Positions 1 to 9,909 of a stretch of DNA of 64,000 nucleotides are shown here, piece by piece. The notes beneath the pieces are model-generated. The model was not told the DNA's origin and did not search any database. It saw only the letters and a program-made list of their open reading frames with translations. The position numbers were made by a program, and so were the translations under genes. This stretch comes from Parietichytrium sp. I65-24A (lineage: Eukaryota; Sar; Bigyra; Thraustochytrida; Thraustochytriidae), in NCBI GenBank assembly GCA_012862575.1, contig BLSF01000016.1:496001-560000 (forward strand), given 5' to 3'. Each line of letters opens with the position of its first letter. Position 1 is the stretch's first letter.

Positions 1-96
1 CTGATCCAACTCTTGTAAATCTCCTCGCAAGCTGGGGTCAATCTTTTCCGAAAACTGTCCAACTCCTTTCGCGATTCCATTCCGAAGTTTTCTCAT
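1..96 (-). CDS. Partial unknown protein, runs off the left edge
   Basis: An ATG at 96 on the minus strand opens a frame of 32 codons that is still open at the window edge. The peptide starts MRKLRNGIAKGVGQFSEK and has the mixed charge and hydrophobic pattern of a real protein. Its ATG overlaps the stop of the 81-codon frame at 93-338 in an ATGA overlap. Together they may be one gene split by a frameshift, a short intron or a sequence error, or a short upstream ORF followed by the main ORF. No family recognised. Confidence 0.3.
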   Translation of the reverse strand, partial: MRKLRNGIAKGVGQFSEKIDPSLRGDLQELDQ

Positions 97-338
97 GGAA
101 GCATTGAGCCCTCCTGCACGTGATGCGCGAGGACGGCATGCGCTGAATCAACCGTGACAAATCTTTTGGATGGCCGGCAATACTTGATCCCCGGCTGATG
201 GATCTCTTTGTTGGGAAACGCGAAACTTCCTTCATGAATATTAAAGAACTGCCAAATACAGGCTTTTTGCATGGCAGAATCTTTCAGCTGCGCGAGTGCG
301 CGAGTGATCTCCTCAGAACTGTCGTTTTGGTTCATCAT
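93..338 (-). CDS. Small unknown ORF, 81 aa, possible 5' part of an edge gene
   Basis: This frame opens with two consecutive ATG codons (338 and 335) and reads 81 residues before a TGA at 93-95. The sequence (start MMNQNDSSEEITRALAQL, later KRFVTVDSAHAVLAHHV) has an amphipathic helix followed by a mixed globular stretch and does not look like low-complexity noise. It lies in the same orientation as the open frame at 1-96 and ends inside that frame's start codon. I do not recognise a family. It could be a real short protein, an exon, or the N-terminal part of the edge gene. Confidence 0.3.
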   Translation of the reverse strand: MMNQNDSSEEITRALAQLKDSAMQKACIWQFFNIHEGSFAFPNKEIHQPGIKYCRPSKRFVTVDSAHAVLAHHVQEGSMLP

Positions 339-910
339 ATATGTTTGGACTTCGAAACCGGCGGTCTGGGATGTTCAAAGCAAAAGGGATCTGCTTCAAA
401 ATCTGTTGCGCTCGTGGTGCATCGCTTACGCTACTCAGTACCTCTTTTTATTAGAAGATGCCTTTCAGCAATCTTATTTATTGCTCATGAGCCCCTTGTC
501 TGAATAAACGCTCTTGCGAGTCGCCACCCCACCTTCCGATAGGGTTTGTTTCCGCTGCACTTCGTGGTCCACTTACAGTCGCATGAATTCTTTGATCAAG
601 AAACGTTTTGAAACCACGGAGCGATCTAAATACGAGCCCTACTTGCAACGAAGTAACGCGCCTTCAAACGTCTTATTTCCACTTAGTTTCATGAACAGAA
701 GTGCGCAAGCACTCATCCTACTTCCTAGAATCGCATTCGCACTTTCAACACATCGGATCCTCCCTCACTCTTGCATGCGCAACTCGCGGGCGCACTTTGG
801 CTTGTGATTTCCAAAACAAATTATAGATCTTATTTCCAGCAGAGTCGAAGGCAAGTGCATGTCTGTCTGTGCATTGCATGTCGTATTGGGGTGGGTGGGC
901 ATTCATTCGT
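339..910. other. Spacer between edge gene and PAN2 3' end
   Basis: About 570 bp with only short overlapping frames on both strands, several starting without ATG. It should hold the 3' UTR of PAN2 and the promoter of the edge gene. No RNA gene or repeat seen. Confidence 0.4.
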
Positions 911-3900
911 TCACTGAAAATTTCGAAGCCTGCCCTGCTCATATATTTCAATGAGCTTGGCGTCAAGAATGCCCGCTCCCTGCAGCTTGTTGTACTCTTT
1001 GAGCAAGCGCAAGGCCGTTCTCGCATCTTCGATTGAATCATGCGTTTTTCCTTGGATGTCCAGATTGAGTAGGTAACTTGCCAGGTAGCTGAGCGACAGG
1101 AACCTGTTCTTCTCTAAGTGGAAGAGATTGACTGTGTCCCGAACCTGGTTGGGTGGAACTAGAATGTTAATCACACGAAAGTCTTTCGCCAGACCATGAC
1201 CCACGAAAATACACCCACGGTCAATCAAGCGCCTGAGCTTTAGGTATGCCGCGCGAAGGGCAACGAGGTGATGGGTTGAAGTTCCGGGGTCCAAGTCGCC
1301 AGGAAGAAGGCCGCTGAATCGCGTCAAAAAGTCCACCACGACTTCCGGCGTGTAAATATAGTCGTCAATGAATACAGTCTCGTCCTCTAAAGTGCAGCTC
1401 AGTCTCGCAAGGCTCAGCTGCGCCTGAGAGGTGACGACTTTTCTTCCCTCTTCATTCACGAAGGATTCCTCCGTAGACAGCGCGACCATCTCACAGTCAA
1501 TTGCTACCAAGTCGCCCTTCCCAGGAAGTTTGTTCTTCGGCAGGGTGACAAATGTCCGCTTTGCAGCCGGCTTGCTCGACATGGACGTGGTGTCAAAAAC
1601 GCTGTCGTCGGTCGGCCATCTATCACGAAGAGACTTTACGATCTTGGCAATGTACTCGGGCTCGGGTTTTCGATTCTTGCGTCTGTAGACGAATACAGAT
1701 GGGTTTCTCCATGGTGCGCGAAAGTCTAGTGCGCTCTCCACGTCTTCGACCGTGACGCTAAAGTCATTGAAGAGGAGCCATGTGCCCTCCTCAACGCGAT
1801 CGCCGACGAATTTAGTACTGCTCTTCACTGCAGCATTCGCCGCGCTGGCATGCTCTGGGGTTACTTTAACGTGCGCTACCAGATTATTTGCTGGATAGAT
1901 GTGAGACACCACTGCACACACCTCAAAGTGATACACGTCGTCCTTTGAGTCGCTTTTGGTCTGTATGCCACGAACGACTTTCATCGCGTTGTTGAGTTTG
2001 CCTTTATAACCGCCTTCTTTCTTCAGAGCCGCGTCGACGAAAACCGTGAAAGACTCTGGTACGTATGCCTCTGCGTCCTCTTTACCCTTTTGACGGTACA
2101 AAGGCAAATATATAGAGCGGTTGTCGTGTGACGCGGCGTTGATGATCAGGTACTCGGAGAATTGCGTGACTGTCTTGGTTTGTACAACAGGAACTTGCTC
2201 GTTCTGATCCTTGCTCCACAGCTTGGTCCTGCGCGTTTGAGAAAGGGACATCTGAAGTAGCTCTGTGAAAGGATAGTCTGGAACTTTTGCGTCTTGTACA
2301 ATAGCCTTGCTCAAATCATTCGGGTAGTGGACGTCGAGAACCAAAGACACACTGGTGCGGAACGAATCCTCGAGATTTTGAGCAAGCCATTTTTCTCGGT
2401 GCAAAAAGTGAATGCCGAATTCGTGCGACACACCATTCTTTAATGCTTTGTGGCTTCTGCTAAACTGTTCCAACAAGAAACGCAGAAATGCACCGATTCT
2501 TTCGTCAGGCTCGAGCTGCGTCGGTTCCAGGAGCCCGAGTGCTTGCGCGTCTGGGGCCAGCCGGAATGTTCGCGCAAAATTACGCGCCATGCAAGACTTG
2601 AGCCTGGAAGGTACCGAGTGGGCTTCGTCCAGCATCCGAAACAGAAATCCGCACTCTGTCGCCAAGCAGTTCGCGTCATCAGACTGGACATTAGTCAGCA
2701 TCTCGCGAAGCTGGGGTTCAAAATAAAGAACTTGGAGGACCGCGTTGGCAAACGAATTAGAAAAGCCGGCCTCTAGTCCGGCGAACGGTGTGAGGTTATA
2801 AAGCCCAAAGTCGAAATCGGCGAGGCCAATGTTCGAGAGCTTCATCACTGGCTGGCGGTATTTCTCGGGAATCTCGGCCAAGAGTCTTTCCACGCCTTTT
2901 TCATACCCCTCTGGATAGGTTCGATCTCCAGCGCCGTCTGTGAGATCATCACTACCAAACCGGCTGCCGTCTCCAGCTCGCGGCGACAGCGCGTGCTGAC
3001 CCTCCTCTGACGCTTCGGCAACACCAACATACGCCTTTTTGGCGGTTTCCTTGCCAAAAATCATGGCGTGATTCATTATGAACTCCTCCGGCTTGGTCTC
3101 AATGTACTGCCCTGGAAAATCGCGCCGGGTTTGCGCTCTCTTGAGCAGATCAGAGTGTATCTGGCGCAAATTCTTGTCAATCACCAATTTGTTCATGATC
3201 AGAGGCGGAAGACTGTTGGCACGAGCAAGTAGCTCGGGGTCCTCGGCTTCGGGATTCGGAAACATGAAATCGTTGGCCAGGAAAGCAGATTGATTCACCA
3301 GATCGTCGAACGCGTCGTCCCAGCATTCCAAATCGCTCATGTTCTTGTTGGAGGCCGCAAAGGAAGACAGCGGAAGATCTTCCATGGGTTCCGAGTATGT
3401 GTTGACGTTGTTGCGCGGAGATTCGGCCCAATCTTCGTCGTCAGTCCAGAGGTGCACGTGTCCGGAGGAGTCTGCGAAGGCGGCGGCCCTCCCCACGGCG
3501 CTGATACCCATTCCGCAGATCGGCCCGCTACCGGTCTGAATCTGGTCAATCTGCTCCACCTTTGCGCTGCTCCCGAGATGCACATCGCAGTAGACCTGGA
3601 CGCTGCCGTGCTCGCTGACAAACATGGCCCGGGCATGGTACCCGGGCAGGAACCTGAGGTACTTTGACTGTATCTGCAGCACGCCAATCGGGCGCGTCAT
3701 CATACGCACGTCAAACAGTTTCACGAACGGGTCGGGCTGCGCGCCGTCGCCCACCAGCCCGCACGTCACTACCGTGCGATCAAAGACGTCCAGGTCCGTG
3801 ATGGTGCCACTGTGCGCTACCACCGGCTTCCCCGCGGCTCTATTCTGTCGCAGGTCCAGCTGTCCCACCTTGCCGTCCGTGCCTCCGCACACGATAGATC

Positions 3901-4411
3901 CAAACGACGTGGGGCACAGCAGCGCGACGCCGCTGTTGTACGCTCCGCCGCGGAACTTGTGCACGTATCGCGACGCCCCTGGCTCGTCCATGCGCTCCAG
4001 GTCCAGCTCATAGAGCGAGCTGCCATTGGTCGCCTCCGAGCACCCCACTACAAACCGCGACTGGTCCAGCACCAGCACGCTGGTTAGCCTCTTCTTCTCC
4101 TCCTTGTCCAGCAGGCTCGCGCTCACAAACGGGCCGCCGCCGAATCCGTGGATGCAAACGTGGTGCGCTGATACCGACAGCACGCCGCCCATGCCCAGGC
4201 TCACCAGCTGCTGCACCGGACCCGGGTGCGCTTTGAAGCTGCTGTACGCCGCGCCAAGCTCGTTCACATCGTAGGTGGAGATCATCCCGTCCGCCCAGCC
4301 CACCACCACGGCGTCGTGCAAGCCGTCAAAGCTCACGAATGTGGGCGACACACCGCCCATGCGAGGGTCCAGCTCCGCGCCCAGCTCGAACCACAGCGAG
4401 CTGTCCTCCAT
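911..4411 (-). CDS. PAN2: PAN2, catalytic subunit of the PAN2-PAN3 poly(A) nuclease
   Basis: PAN2 trims poly(A) tails of cytoplasmic mRNA 3'-5' together with PAN3 and poly(A)-binding protein. The 1166 aa product has the family's full architecture: an N-terminal WD40-type beta-propeller (about 1-330), a linker, a ubiquitin-hydrolase-like domain (about 535-900), and a C-terminal DEDDh exonuclease (about 960-1150). Exonuclease residues are visible: AIDCEM (D972, E974), GHGLAKDF (D1077) and THDSIEDA (H1124, D1129). The ubiquitin-hydrolase motif reads NSFANAVLQVLYF, with alanine where an active protease has cysteine, so this domain is catalytically dead as in other PAN2 proteins. The start is the first ATG (4411); the frame upstream has only a GTG. 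Length and domain order are normal and no intron is needed. The partner PAN3 is not in the window. Confidence 0.95.
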   Translation of the reverse strand: MEDSSLWFELGAELDPRMGGVSPTFVSFDGLHDAVVVGWADGMISTYDVNELGAAYSSFKAHPGPVQQLVSLGMGGVLSVSAHHVCIHGFGGGPFVSASLLDKEEKKRLTSVLVLDQSRFVVGCSEATNGSSLYELDLERMDEPGASRYVHKFRGGAYNSGVALLCPTSFGSIVCGGTDGKVGQLDLRQNRAAGKPVVAHSGTITDLDVFDRTVVTCGLVGDGAQPDPFVKLFDVRMMTRPIGVLQIQSKYLRFLPGYHARAMFVSEHGSVQVYCDVHLGSSAKVEQIDQIQTGSGPICGMGISAVGRAAAFADSSGHVHLWTDDEDWAESPRNNVNTYSEPMEDLPLSSFAASNKNMSDLECWDDAFDDLVNQSAFLANDFMFPNPEAEDPELLARANSLPPLIMNKLVIDKNLRQIHSDLLKRAQTRRDFPGQYIETKPEEFIMNHAMIFGKETAKKAYVGVAEASEEGQHALSPRAGDGSRFGSDDLTDGAGDRTYPEGYEKGVERLLAEIPEKYRQPVMKLSNIGLADFDFGLYNLTPFAGLEAGFSNSFANAVLQVLYFEPQLREMLTNVQSDDANCLATECGFLFRMLDEAHSVPSRLKSCMARNFARTFRLAPDAQALGLLEPTQLEPDERIGAFLRFLLEQFSRSHKALKNGVSHEFGIHFLHREKWLAQNLEDSFRTSVSLVLDVHYPNDLSKAIVQDAKVPDYPFTELLQMSLSQTRRTKLWSKDQNEQVPVVQTKTVTQFSEYLIINAASHDNRSIYLPLYRQKGKEDAEAYVPESFTVFVDAALKKEGGYKGKLNNAMKVVRGIQTKSDSKDDVYHFEVCAVVSHIYPANNLVAHVKVTPEHASAANAAVKSSTKFVGDRVEEGTWLLFNDFSVTVEDVESALDFRAPWRNPSVFVYRRKNRKPEPEYIAKIVKSLRDRWPTDDSVFDTTSMSSKPAAKRTFVTLPKNKLPGKGDLVAIDCEMVALSTEESFVNEEGRKVVTSQAQLSLARLSCTLEDETVFIDDYIYTPEVVVDFLTRFSGLLPGDLDPGTSTHHLVALRAAYLKLRRLIDRGCIFVGHGLAKDFRVINILVPPNQVRDTVNLFHLEKNRFLSLSYLASYLLNLDIQGKTHDSIEDARTALRLLKEYNKLQGAGILDAKLIEIYEQGRLRNFQ

Positions 4412-4440
4412 CGTCACTCGTCACTCGTCAATCGTCACTG
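4411..4440 (+). repeat. CGTCACT short tandem repeat in the PAN2 leader
   Basis: About four imperfect copies of a 7-mer (CGTCACT with CGTCAAT variants) abut the PAN2 start codon. Read on the gene's strand they give TGACGAG-type repeats. Confidence 0.6.
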
Positions 4441-6461
4441 CCAATAAATGATCAAAGTTGCAATCCTCGAGATGATCAAACCTTCTTCAACGATTCAATG
4501 CTTGCAAGCCGGCTCCCTCAGCCCGGCTTTGTACTCTCTCTATTCTCTGTTCTCTATTCTCTATTCTCTTGCCTCTCCCGCGGTGCAAGCGAATATATAT
4601 ATATATATATATATATGACAGGCTTGAGCCCTCTGTTTCTCTGTTTCTCTGCTCGCCTGAGCGCATCCACCTATGCACTTGTGCACTACCTACGCTGCGT
4701 CCCCGGGGACGGAGTTCAGATGGAGATTTCCGAGTCGCGATTCGTCCCGTGCTGGCTTGCTCGTATTTCTCGCCCACTTGCCAGTTCTTTCTTTCTTTCT
4801 TTTATCTCACTTCTCACTTCGTTCTGGCCAGCGAAAGTCAAGATGAAACAAACCAAACATAACAAGAAAGGAAAGTTCTCTCAGCTCCCTCCGAAAGCGA
4901 TTTCTGCGCCTCCCCCCGTATACTATGATAATGCCTATCTGTTAGAGCTAACTGTACCCGAGGCCGTACGCGCGGGGGTCCTCGGGAGGAGGAAGGGGTA
5001 GGTGTGTTCCTTAGGGAGTTCTGAGCCCGGGTCGCCGTTTCGGTGGAGGGCTAGAGTTTCGCGTGGCAATGGCTAGCGAAGCGACAGAAAGAGAAGAGGC
5101 CACGGATATGGACGGACTCTTATAAGCGGACTATCTGAGACTATGCAAGGGAAAAATCTGGCGATTAGGGATTGACGTAGATGCCTGTAGCGATGTCGGG
5201 AAGTGGGAGGGGTAAGATGACCCTATGCGCTACGCGTAGAAGAGGGAAGGTTCTAAAGTAGTCGGTAGAAAAGAAGAGGGACTCTTATCTTACACGCACG
5301 TGGCCCAATCTGTTATTTTTACTGTGGTTTCATCGCGGACATTTTCACATCGAGTCTGTATTATATGTGTACTCGAGTACCAGGTACAGATCAATCAACA
5401 TGCACACTTATCAAAGATCAATAATGTAACGTCAAATGTGCGAAATATGTATCATGAACCGGAGTGGAGAGTGATGACTGATCGACGTGTTGGTTCAATG
5501 TCAGATATGAACGATGATAAAGATGTTGGAACAGCTCGCAAATTGAACGGGAGTTGGGTCGGCCATGGAAAGAAGTGAGGCAGGCAGATGGATGTCTGCG
5601 AGACTAGGCGCCAGGAACTTGATGTTTTTCTTCCTTCGCTATGCTTCGCTTGTAGCTGCTTTGTTTTGAATTTTGCTTGATCGATACGGCTCTATCTGCG
5701 CGGAGCCCCACCGATGCCTCCCGTTTCTGTACTTGCAGCTTTCTATAATTCAGAACCTGGCGTGAATAGTTTGTTCTTTACCGAGTGTCAATCCCATGCA
5801 ACCCCTCTTAGCTGCGAACGAGCAAGGAACGCGCTCCAAAGAACCTTGAGTTCCTATCACCCCGCTCAGCAAACGCGCCACGCGCAAAAACAAGGGCTTG
5901 AAGGCGCGTTTTATCAGCTCCAATTCCGCTGCGGCGTCGCGCAACTTGAACGAATTCCTCTCAAGTTGGATCCTGAAAGGCCTTCGAGCTTGCCTAGAGG
6001 ATATTGGCACTCTCTGACAATTGAGCGCGTGCTGTAACAGATTCCCGACTGTCTCGCTCCTGAGCTTTGAAGGCACATCTTATCAGTACCAACCAAGTCG
6101 TCAATCGATCAATCAATCAACCAATCTATCTATCAAAATCAAAACTCGTCCAACTCATCGAAGACAAAACTTGAATATTTTGTGCACATGTACTACACAT
6201 GCAGAAAACACGTGCACTCCACACATCGAAAACGAGGAGAACAATCAGAACTACACCAGCTCTTAAAGTCTGCCTCCCATCACTGGTAGATTCCCCTATG
6301 TCACCGGTCTGTCTTGCTTAACTCCAGCCAAGCCCGAGGCTCTAAGGTGGAGTGGGACGGGGGTAGTGTACTCGCGCACAGGAGACATACGCGCGGCGAC
6401 TACCATAGTATCAAGCGAGTGTAGACGTATAAGGTGGAGAAGAGGGAGATAAAGGGGCGAG
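4412..6461. other. Divergent spacer PAN2 / MCTS1
   Basis: About 2 kb between two start codons. It holds the CGTCACT repeat, a TA microsatellite and pyrimidine-rich stretches near 4530-4570. Frames of about 107-108 codons lie on opposite strands at 5714-6076; the minus one lacks an early ATG and neither is convincing. It is presumably the promoter region of both genes. Confidence 0.5.
4593..4616. repeat. (AT)12 microsatellite
   Basis: Twelve uninterrupted AT dinucleotides, about 180 bp upstream of the PAN2 start. Confidence 0.95.
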
Positions 6462-7165
6462 ATGTTTAAAAAATTCGACGCGAGCAGCACGTCGGGGCAG
6501 GCGGTCATCAAGTCGTCCGCGCAGAGGGCGATTGCGAAGAATATCCTGGAGCAATACCCAAGGTGCAATGAAGAGTTGGTGGAAGCAGTGATGCCCAAGA
6601 AGGAGCAGGTGGTTCAAGTGAAATGGTGAGTCATGGCTTCTCTGTGTGCGCGGACATGTGCGGCGCTTTGTGTTTTAATATAATCGTGCTGACCTGTGGT
6701 GATCTTTTGCTTGACTGCGTTTTAATTTTGGTTTGGTGCCCGATCGAATGAATGAATGTGTGCGTTCTGGTGACGGACTGCAGTGTTGACCATATTAATT
6801 TGATTGCTGCTGCCCAGAGCAAGGAAGCGCTGTTCTTCAACCAGCGTGATGGACCGTATTATCCAACCTTGCGCGTGCTGCACAAGCTGGGAGATATTAT
6901 GGAGCAGGTGTACGTGGACACTGGCGCCATTAAACCGCTCATCGGTGGCGCAGCACTCATGTGCCCTGGTATCCGCAAGGGCGAGTTGGGAGACTTCCCG
7001 GAAAACACCCCTGTGCAGATTATGGCGGAAGGGAAAACACTTCCTTTTGCAATTGGCTTGACCAAAATGTCGTCTGAGGAGATAAAGAATACAAATGCTG
7101 GCGTCGGCGTGGAAATTCTTCACACCCTTGGCGACTGGCTGTGGAACACCCCGCAGATTGACTGA
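6462..7165 (+). CDS. MCTS1: MCTS1 / MCT-1 translation re-initiation factor, two exons
   Basis: MCTS1 binds the small ribosomal subunit with DENR and promotes tRNA release and re-initiation. Exon 1 is 6462-6625 and exon 2 is 6784-7165. The joined frame gives 181 aa, exactly the usual length of the family. The N-terminus MFKKFD is the family signature. The junction creates K-C-V-D-H-I, matching the RCHEHI segment of animal MCTS1. The PUA-domain half follows with NQRDGPYYPTLRVLHK, GALMCPG-like ALMCPGI, IMAEGK and the C-terminal GVGVEILHTLGDWLWN. The intron has GTGAGT...CAG ends and phase 2. The leader 6433-6461 is purine-rich. The gene is convergent with the SPICE1-like gene, 456 bp away. Confidence 0.95.
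6626..6783 (+). other. MCTS1 intron, 158 bp
   Basis: The donor is GTGAGT and the acceptor CTGCAG. Removing it restores the conserved MCTS1 reading frame across a split cysteine codon (TG|T). A GGTGACGGACTGC stretch sits at the 3' end. Confidence 0.92.
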
Positions 7166-7621
7166 GCATGGAGACGCGCCGCCCTTGAGACTTCTCTGTC
7201 GGCTGCACGTGAGATGGGCATTTGGTATCTGAACGAGTGACCGCTCGCGATGAGAATAATGCCAAAAGCTGCAGCGAGTCGAGGAGGCCTAAATTCGCCC
7301 GTGGACCAAGTGTTTTTTTCTCTTCTGTCTCGAAAGTTTGTCACGGAAGAAAGATATACTGGCGAAGTATCAATCAACAACTTGGTCTTTGTGGGGAATC
7401 TGTTCTGGTAAATAGTTTACACACGAAAACAACAAAGTAATTTTTGGTGTATGGCGTGTTTCAGGCATATTACTTTTGAGAGCTGCTCTTGTTTCTCAGG
7501 AAAAAAGAAAAAAAAAAAAAAAGGGAATTAAGATTGCCCTTTGAGATACCTCCGCTACGAGCAAGAGCTCCGCTTTCAAATAGTCGGAAGATCAGATATA
7601 CAATACATTATTCTTTGCGAA
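7166..7621. other. Convergent spacer MCTS1 / SPICE1-like
   Basis: About 455 bp with the two 3' ends. It contains an A-rich tract at 7500-7525 and no other feature. Confidence 0.5.
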
Positions 7622-8824
7622 TTACTGTACAGAATGCTCGGATTGCTGTCCTTCGGCCCGCCATTTGGCCAGCAATTGGTAGCGTTTAGATATTTTACTC
7701 CGCAAGGATTTATCGGCGCGATCAGTCGGATCTGCTTCGGAGGAGCTGCTTCCCAGCTTGAGCCGCAGGTTCTCTCTCTCCAGCTCCTGAACCTTTTCAG
7801 CCAGCATTTTGTTCTCCAGAGTCAAATTTTGCACTTGCTTGGTCAGGTCATCGTTTCGCCCTTTTTCCCGACTTTCGAGCGCGTGGCTCATCTGAAAGTC
7901 CCGTTCCACTGCTGCCAAGTGATTTACAAGTCTGGTGCTCAATTTGAATAGACCAATGGAAACTCTGCTCGGGTCTTGCAAAAGGTCTTTGTCCAGAGGC
8001 CCAAGATGGCCGCCTCTGCCAGTGGCCTCCTCGTATCTCTGCACCTGCTCTACAAGGCGAACGAGAGCTTCGGTGTTAAACCATGGTTCGGGCAACACTT
8101 TCGGGCGAGATCCGGCTGATCCAGGACTCCGTTTGTGGTCGTCCGCTGGGTCTTCTTCGGCACTCTGAGGACCAGAATCGTCGCTGTCGAGCTCCTCTTC
8201 GGACAAGAGAAGGTCCTCGGGAGTGGTCTTGGGATTGCGCTTAATAAGCCATGCCGGGGACAGAATTGCATCGAGTGTATCCTGGCGCTCTTCCGCAGAG
8301 ATGCCGAGCTTGGCCAGTCTCTTGGCGGCGAATCTGTCATACCTGGAGCTGTACTTGATGTGCCTGTTACTAAGCTGCTCCTCGCCGAGCTTGTACTTTG
8401 TGAGGTCGTGGATCGTCGCATCCCATGCAGGTTTCTCTAGAATCGCATCCGCGGTCCTCGCCGACGCCACGCTCTTGCTGCGCCTCTTTCCGCGACGAGC
8501 TGACTTTCGAGTCAAAGGTCCTCTGCTCCTGCTCCGAGCACTGCGCGATCCTCTCTTGCTAGCGCTTTTCGTTGCATTTCCATTTCCATTTCCATTTCCA
8601 TTTGCATTTGCATTTGCATTTGCACTTTTTCCATTTCTCGAGTTGGCAGCACGGCCAAGGCGTTTTCCTTCTGGTGTCACTGGCGTTCGCAGCGGCGGGC
8701 CAAGTTTGGAAGGCGTGTTCAAAGACCGGATCAGAAACGCGTGCGCCCCGCTGGAGAGGCCATGTGAGTCCCCGCGTACGCTACTGTCCTCGCCGTGAGT
8801 AGGTCCCATGGCTTCCTCCGCCAT
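7622..8824 (-). CDS. SPICE1-like spindle and centriole-associated protein
   Basis: Vertebrate SPICE1 localises to centrioles and spindle microtubules and is needed for centriole duplication. This 400 aa product (first ATG at 8824; the frame upstream starts with TTG only) shows two segments that resemble it. PAWDATIHDLTKYKL (about 133-146) matches the N-terminal SPICE1 motif of the type EWDNTVTDLTVHR. VQRYEEATGR (about 261-270), followed by a helix of the LFKLSTRLVNHL type and a coiled coil (about 317-358, ending VQELERENLRLKL), follows the SPICE1 order of a YERWTGR motif and coiled coil. The N-terminal 130 residues are basic and Ser/Arg-rich and include an Ala-Asn/Gly-Asn run from a hexanucleotide repeat. 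The protein is less than half the vertebrate length. The match is from memory of the family, not an alignment. Confidence 0.6.
   Translation of the reverse strand: MAEEAMGPTHGEDSSVRGDSHGLSSGAHAFLIRSLNTPSKLGPPLRTPVTPEGKRLGRAANSRNGKSANANANANGNGNGNGNATKSASKRGSRSARSRSRGPLTRKSARRGKRRSKSVASARTADAILEKPAWDATIHDLTKYKLGEEQLSNRHIKYSSRYDRFAAKRLAKLGISAEERQDTLDAILSPAWLIKRNPKTTPEDLLLSEEELDSDDSGPQSAEEDPADDHKRSPGSAGSRPKVLPEPWFNTEALVRLVEQVQRYEEATGRGGHLGPLDKDLLQDPSRVSIGLFKLSTRLVNHLAAVERDFQMSHALESREKGRNDDLTKQVQNLTLENKMLAEKVQELERENLRLKLGSSSSEADPTDRADKSLRSKISKRYQLLAKWRAEGQQSEHSVQ
8575..8622. repeat. In-frame hexanucleotide repeat, 4x CATTTC then 4x CATTTG
   Basis: Eight six-base units lie inside the SPICE1-like gene. 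On the coding strand they encode alternating Ala-Asn then Gly-Asn dipeptides (about residues 68-83). The one-base difference between the two halves shows separate expansion of two unit types. Confidence 0.9.
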
Positions 8825-9894
8825 GAGGAAAAGAAAGTGCGCCGCAGGAATGACTGTGGGACACGTGTACAAGTATACAAGTATACAAGGAGGGAGTGTG
8901 TAGACTGGTGGGTGGGACAACGTACGAGGAGAGCTGGAAAGGAAGGAGGCAAATGGTCCGCGAGGACAGTACGCCTACTTGCCTGTATGTGTATATGTAT
9001 ATGTGTATGTGTTTGTGTAGGGGGACCTTACCTTCGTTTAGAATTAATTCAAAAAAGAACTTTTCCCACGGCCGGTTCCATAAGTGCGCAAGCAAAGTCG
9101 GGTTCTAGTTATTATCGATTCCCTTGACTAAAGATTTAAAAAAGAGGTGAGATTTCTTTTGAATTTTGAATTTTGATTCTTGTGAGATTGACAGTGAATT
9201 CTGTTCTGAAATTTTTGATTTGATGGACTAAGCAAGTGATTTACGTCAAAAAATGCAAACTCATTAATGTTCTTCGTTTCGTTGCTGTAGTTGGATTCGA
9301 GTTGAGCAAGCAAAGTTAACGCAGTTAGCAATACGCTCAAATGCATACGAACCTGGTTGGCGTCCATCATGTCCACCGCAGTGCTTTGGCTAGCCCGAGG
9401 GACTATACCAATAGCTAAAAGGAGAAGAATGAATACTAATAGCTTAAACAAGTAAGAGCGTAGCGTGGGTGGAGAAGCGGAGATTGTGAGGGAAGCGCTG
9501 GGAGTTGTAAGGGTATGTGAAGAGGTGGAAGAGTGGATATAGCAAAATCCTACAGTAAACAACAAGCTGCAGTGCTTCTTTCAAGCACGGAGTGTCAAGT
9601 TGCTCCGAGAGAAGAAGTATTTGCTCCGAGAGGAGTCAGTGCCACCACTGCTTCTATTTGATTCCATTGACTAAACAGCAATCCTAATTCCCCCCGGTGA
9701 AGTGTGGAGGGCGAACTCATCTGATACATTCATTCCTCCTAATGGTGGCATAGGGTGATATAGTAGTCTGCTAAACTCACAGTCAATCGTTCGGAAGTAA
9801 GCGAAGGAATTCTTGACAGTGGATTATTGAGTTCCATCGATCAAGCAGTGTGCTTGATTGCTTGATGGCATCAATGGCATCTCAAGAATGTTCC

Positions 9895-9909
9895 CAGTAC
9901 CGGGTACTG
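9895..9909. repeat. Near-perfect palindrome CAGTACCGGGTACTG
   Basis: Seven-base arms around a single G. It is in a gene-free stretch and could be a regulator binding site, but nothing else supports that. Confidence 0.4.

Noticed and set aside
4339-5001. 220-codon plus-strand ORF next to PAN2
   Set aside because: Starts inside PAN2 antisense, contains the AT repeat as Tyr-Ile, and has no recognisable domain.
5714-6076. Overlapping frames of about 108 codons on opposite strands
   Set aside because: The minus one has no ATG near its start and neither matches a known family. Kept as spacer.
9128-9565. 145-codon minus-strand ORF with a hydrophobic stretch
   Set aside because: Ser/Thr-rich, no family, no neighbour context; the hydrophobic run alone is weak evidence.
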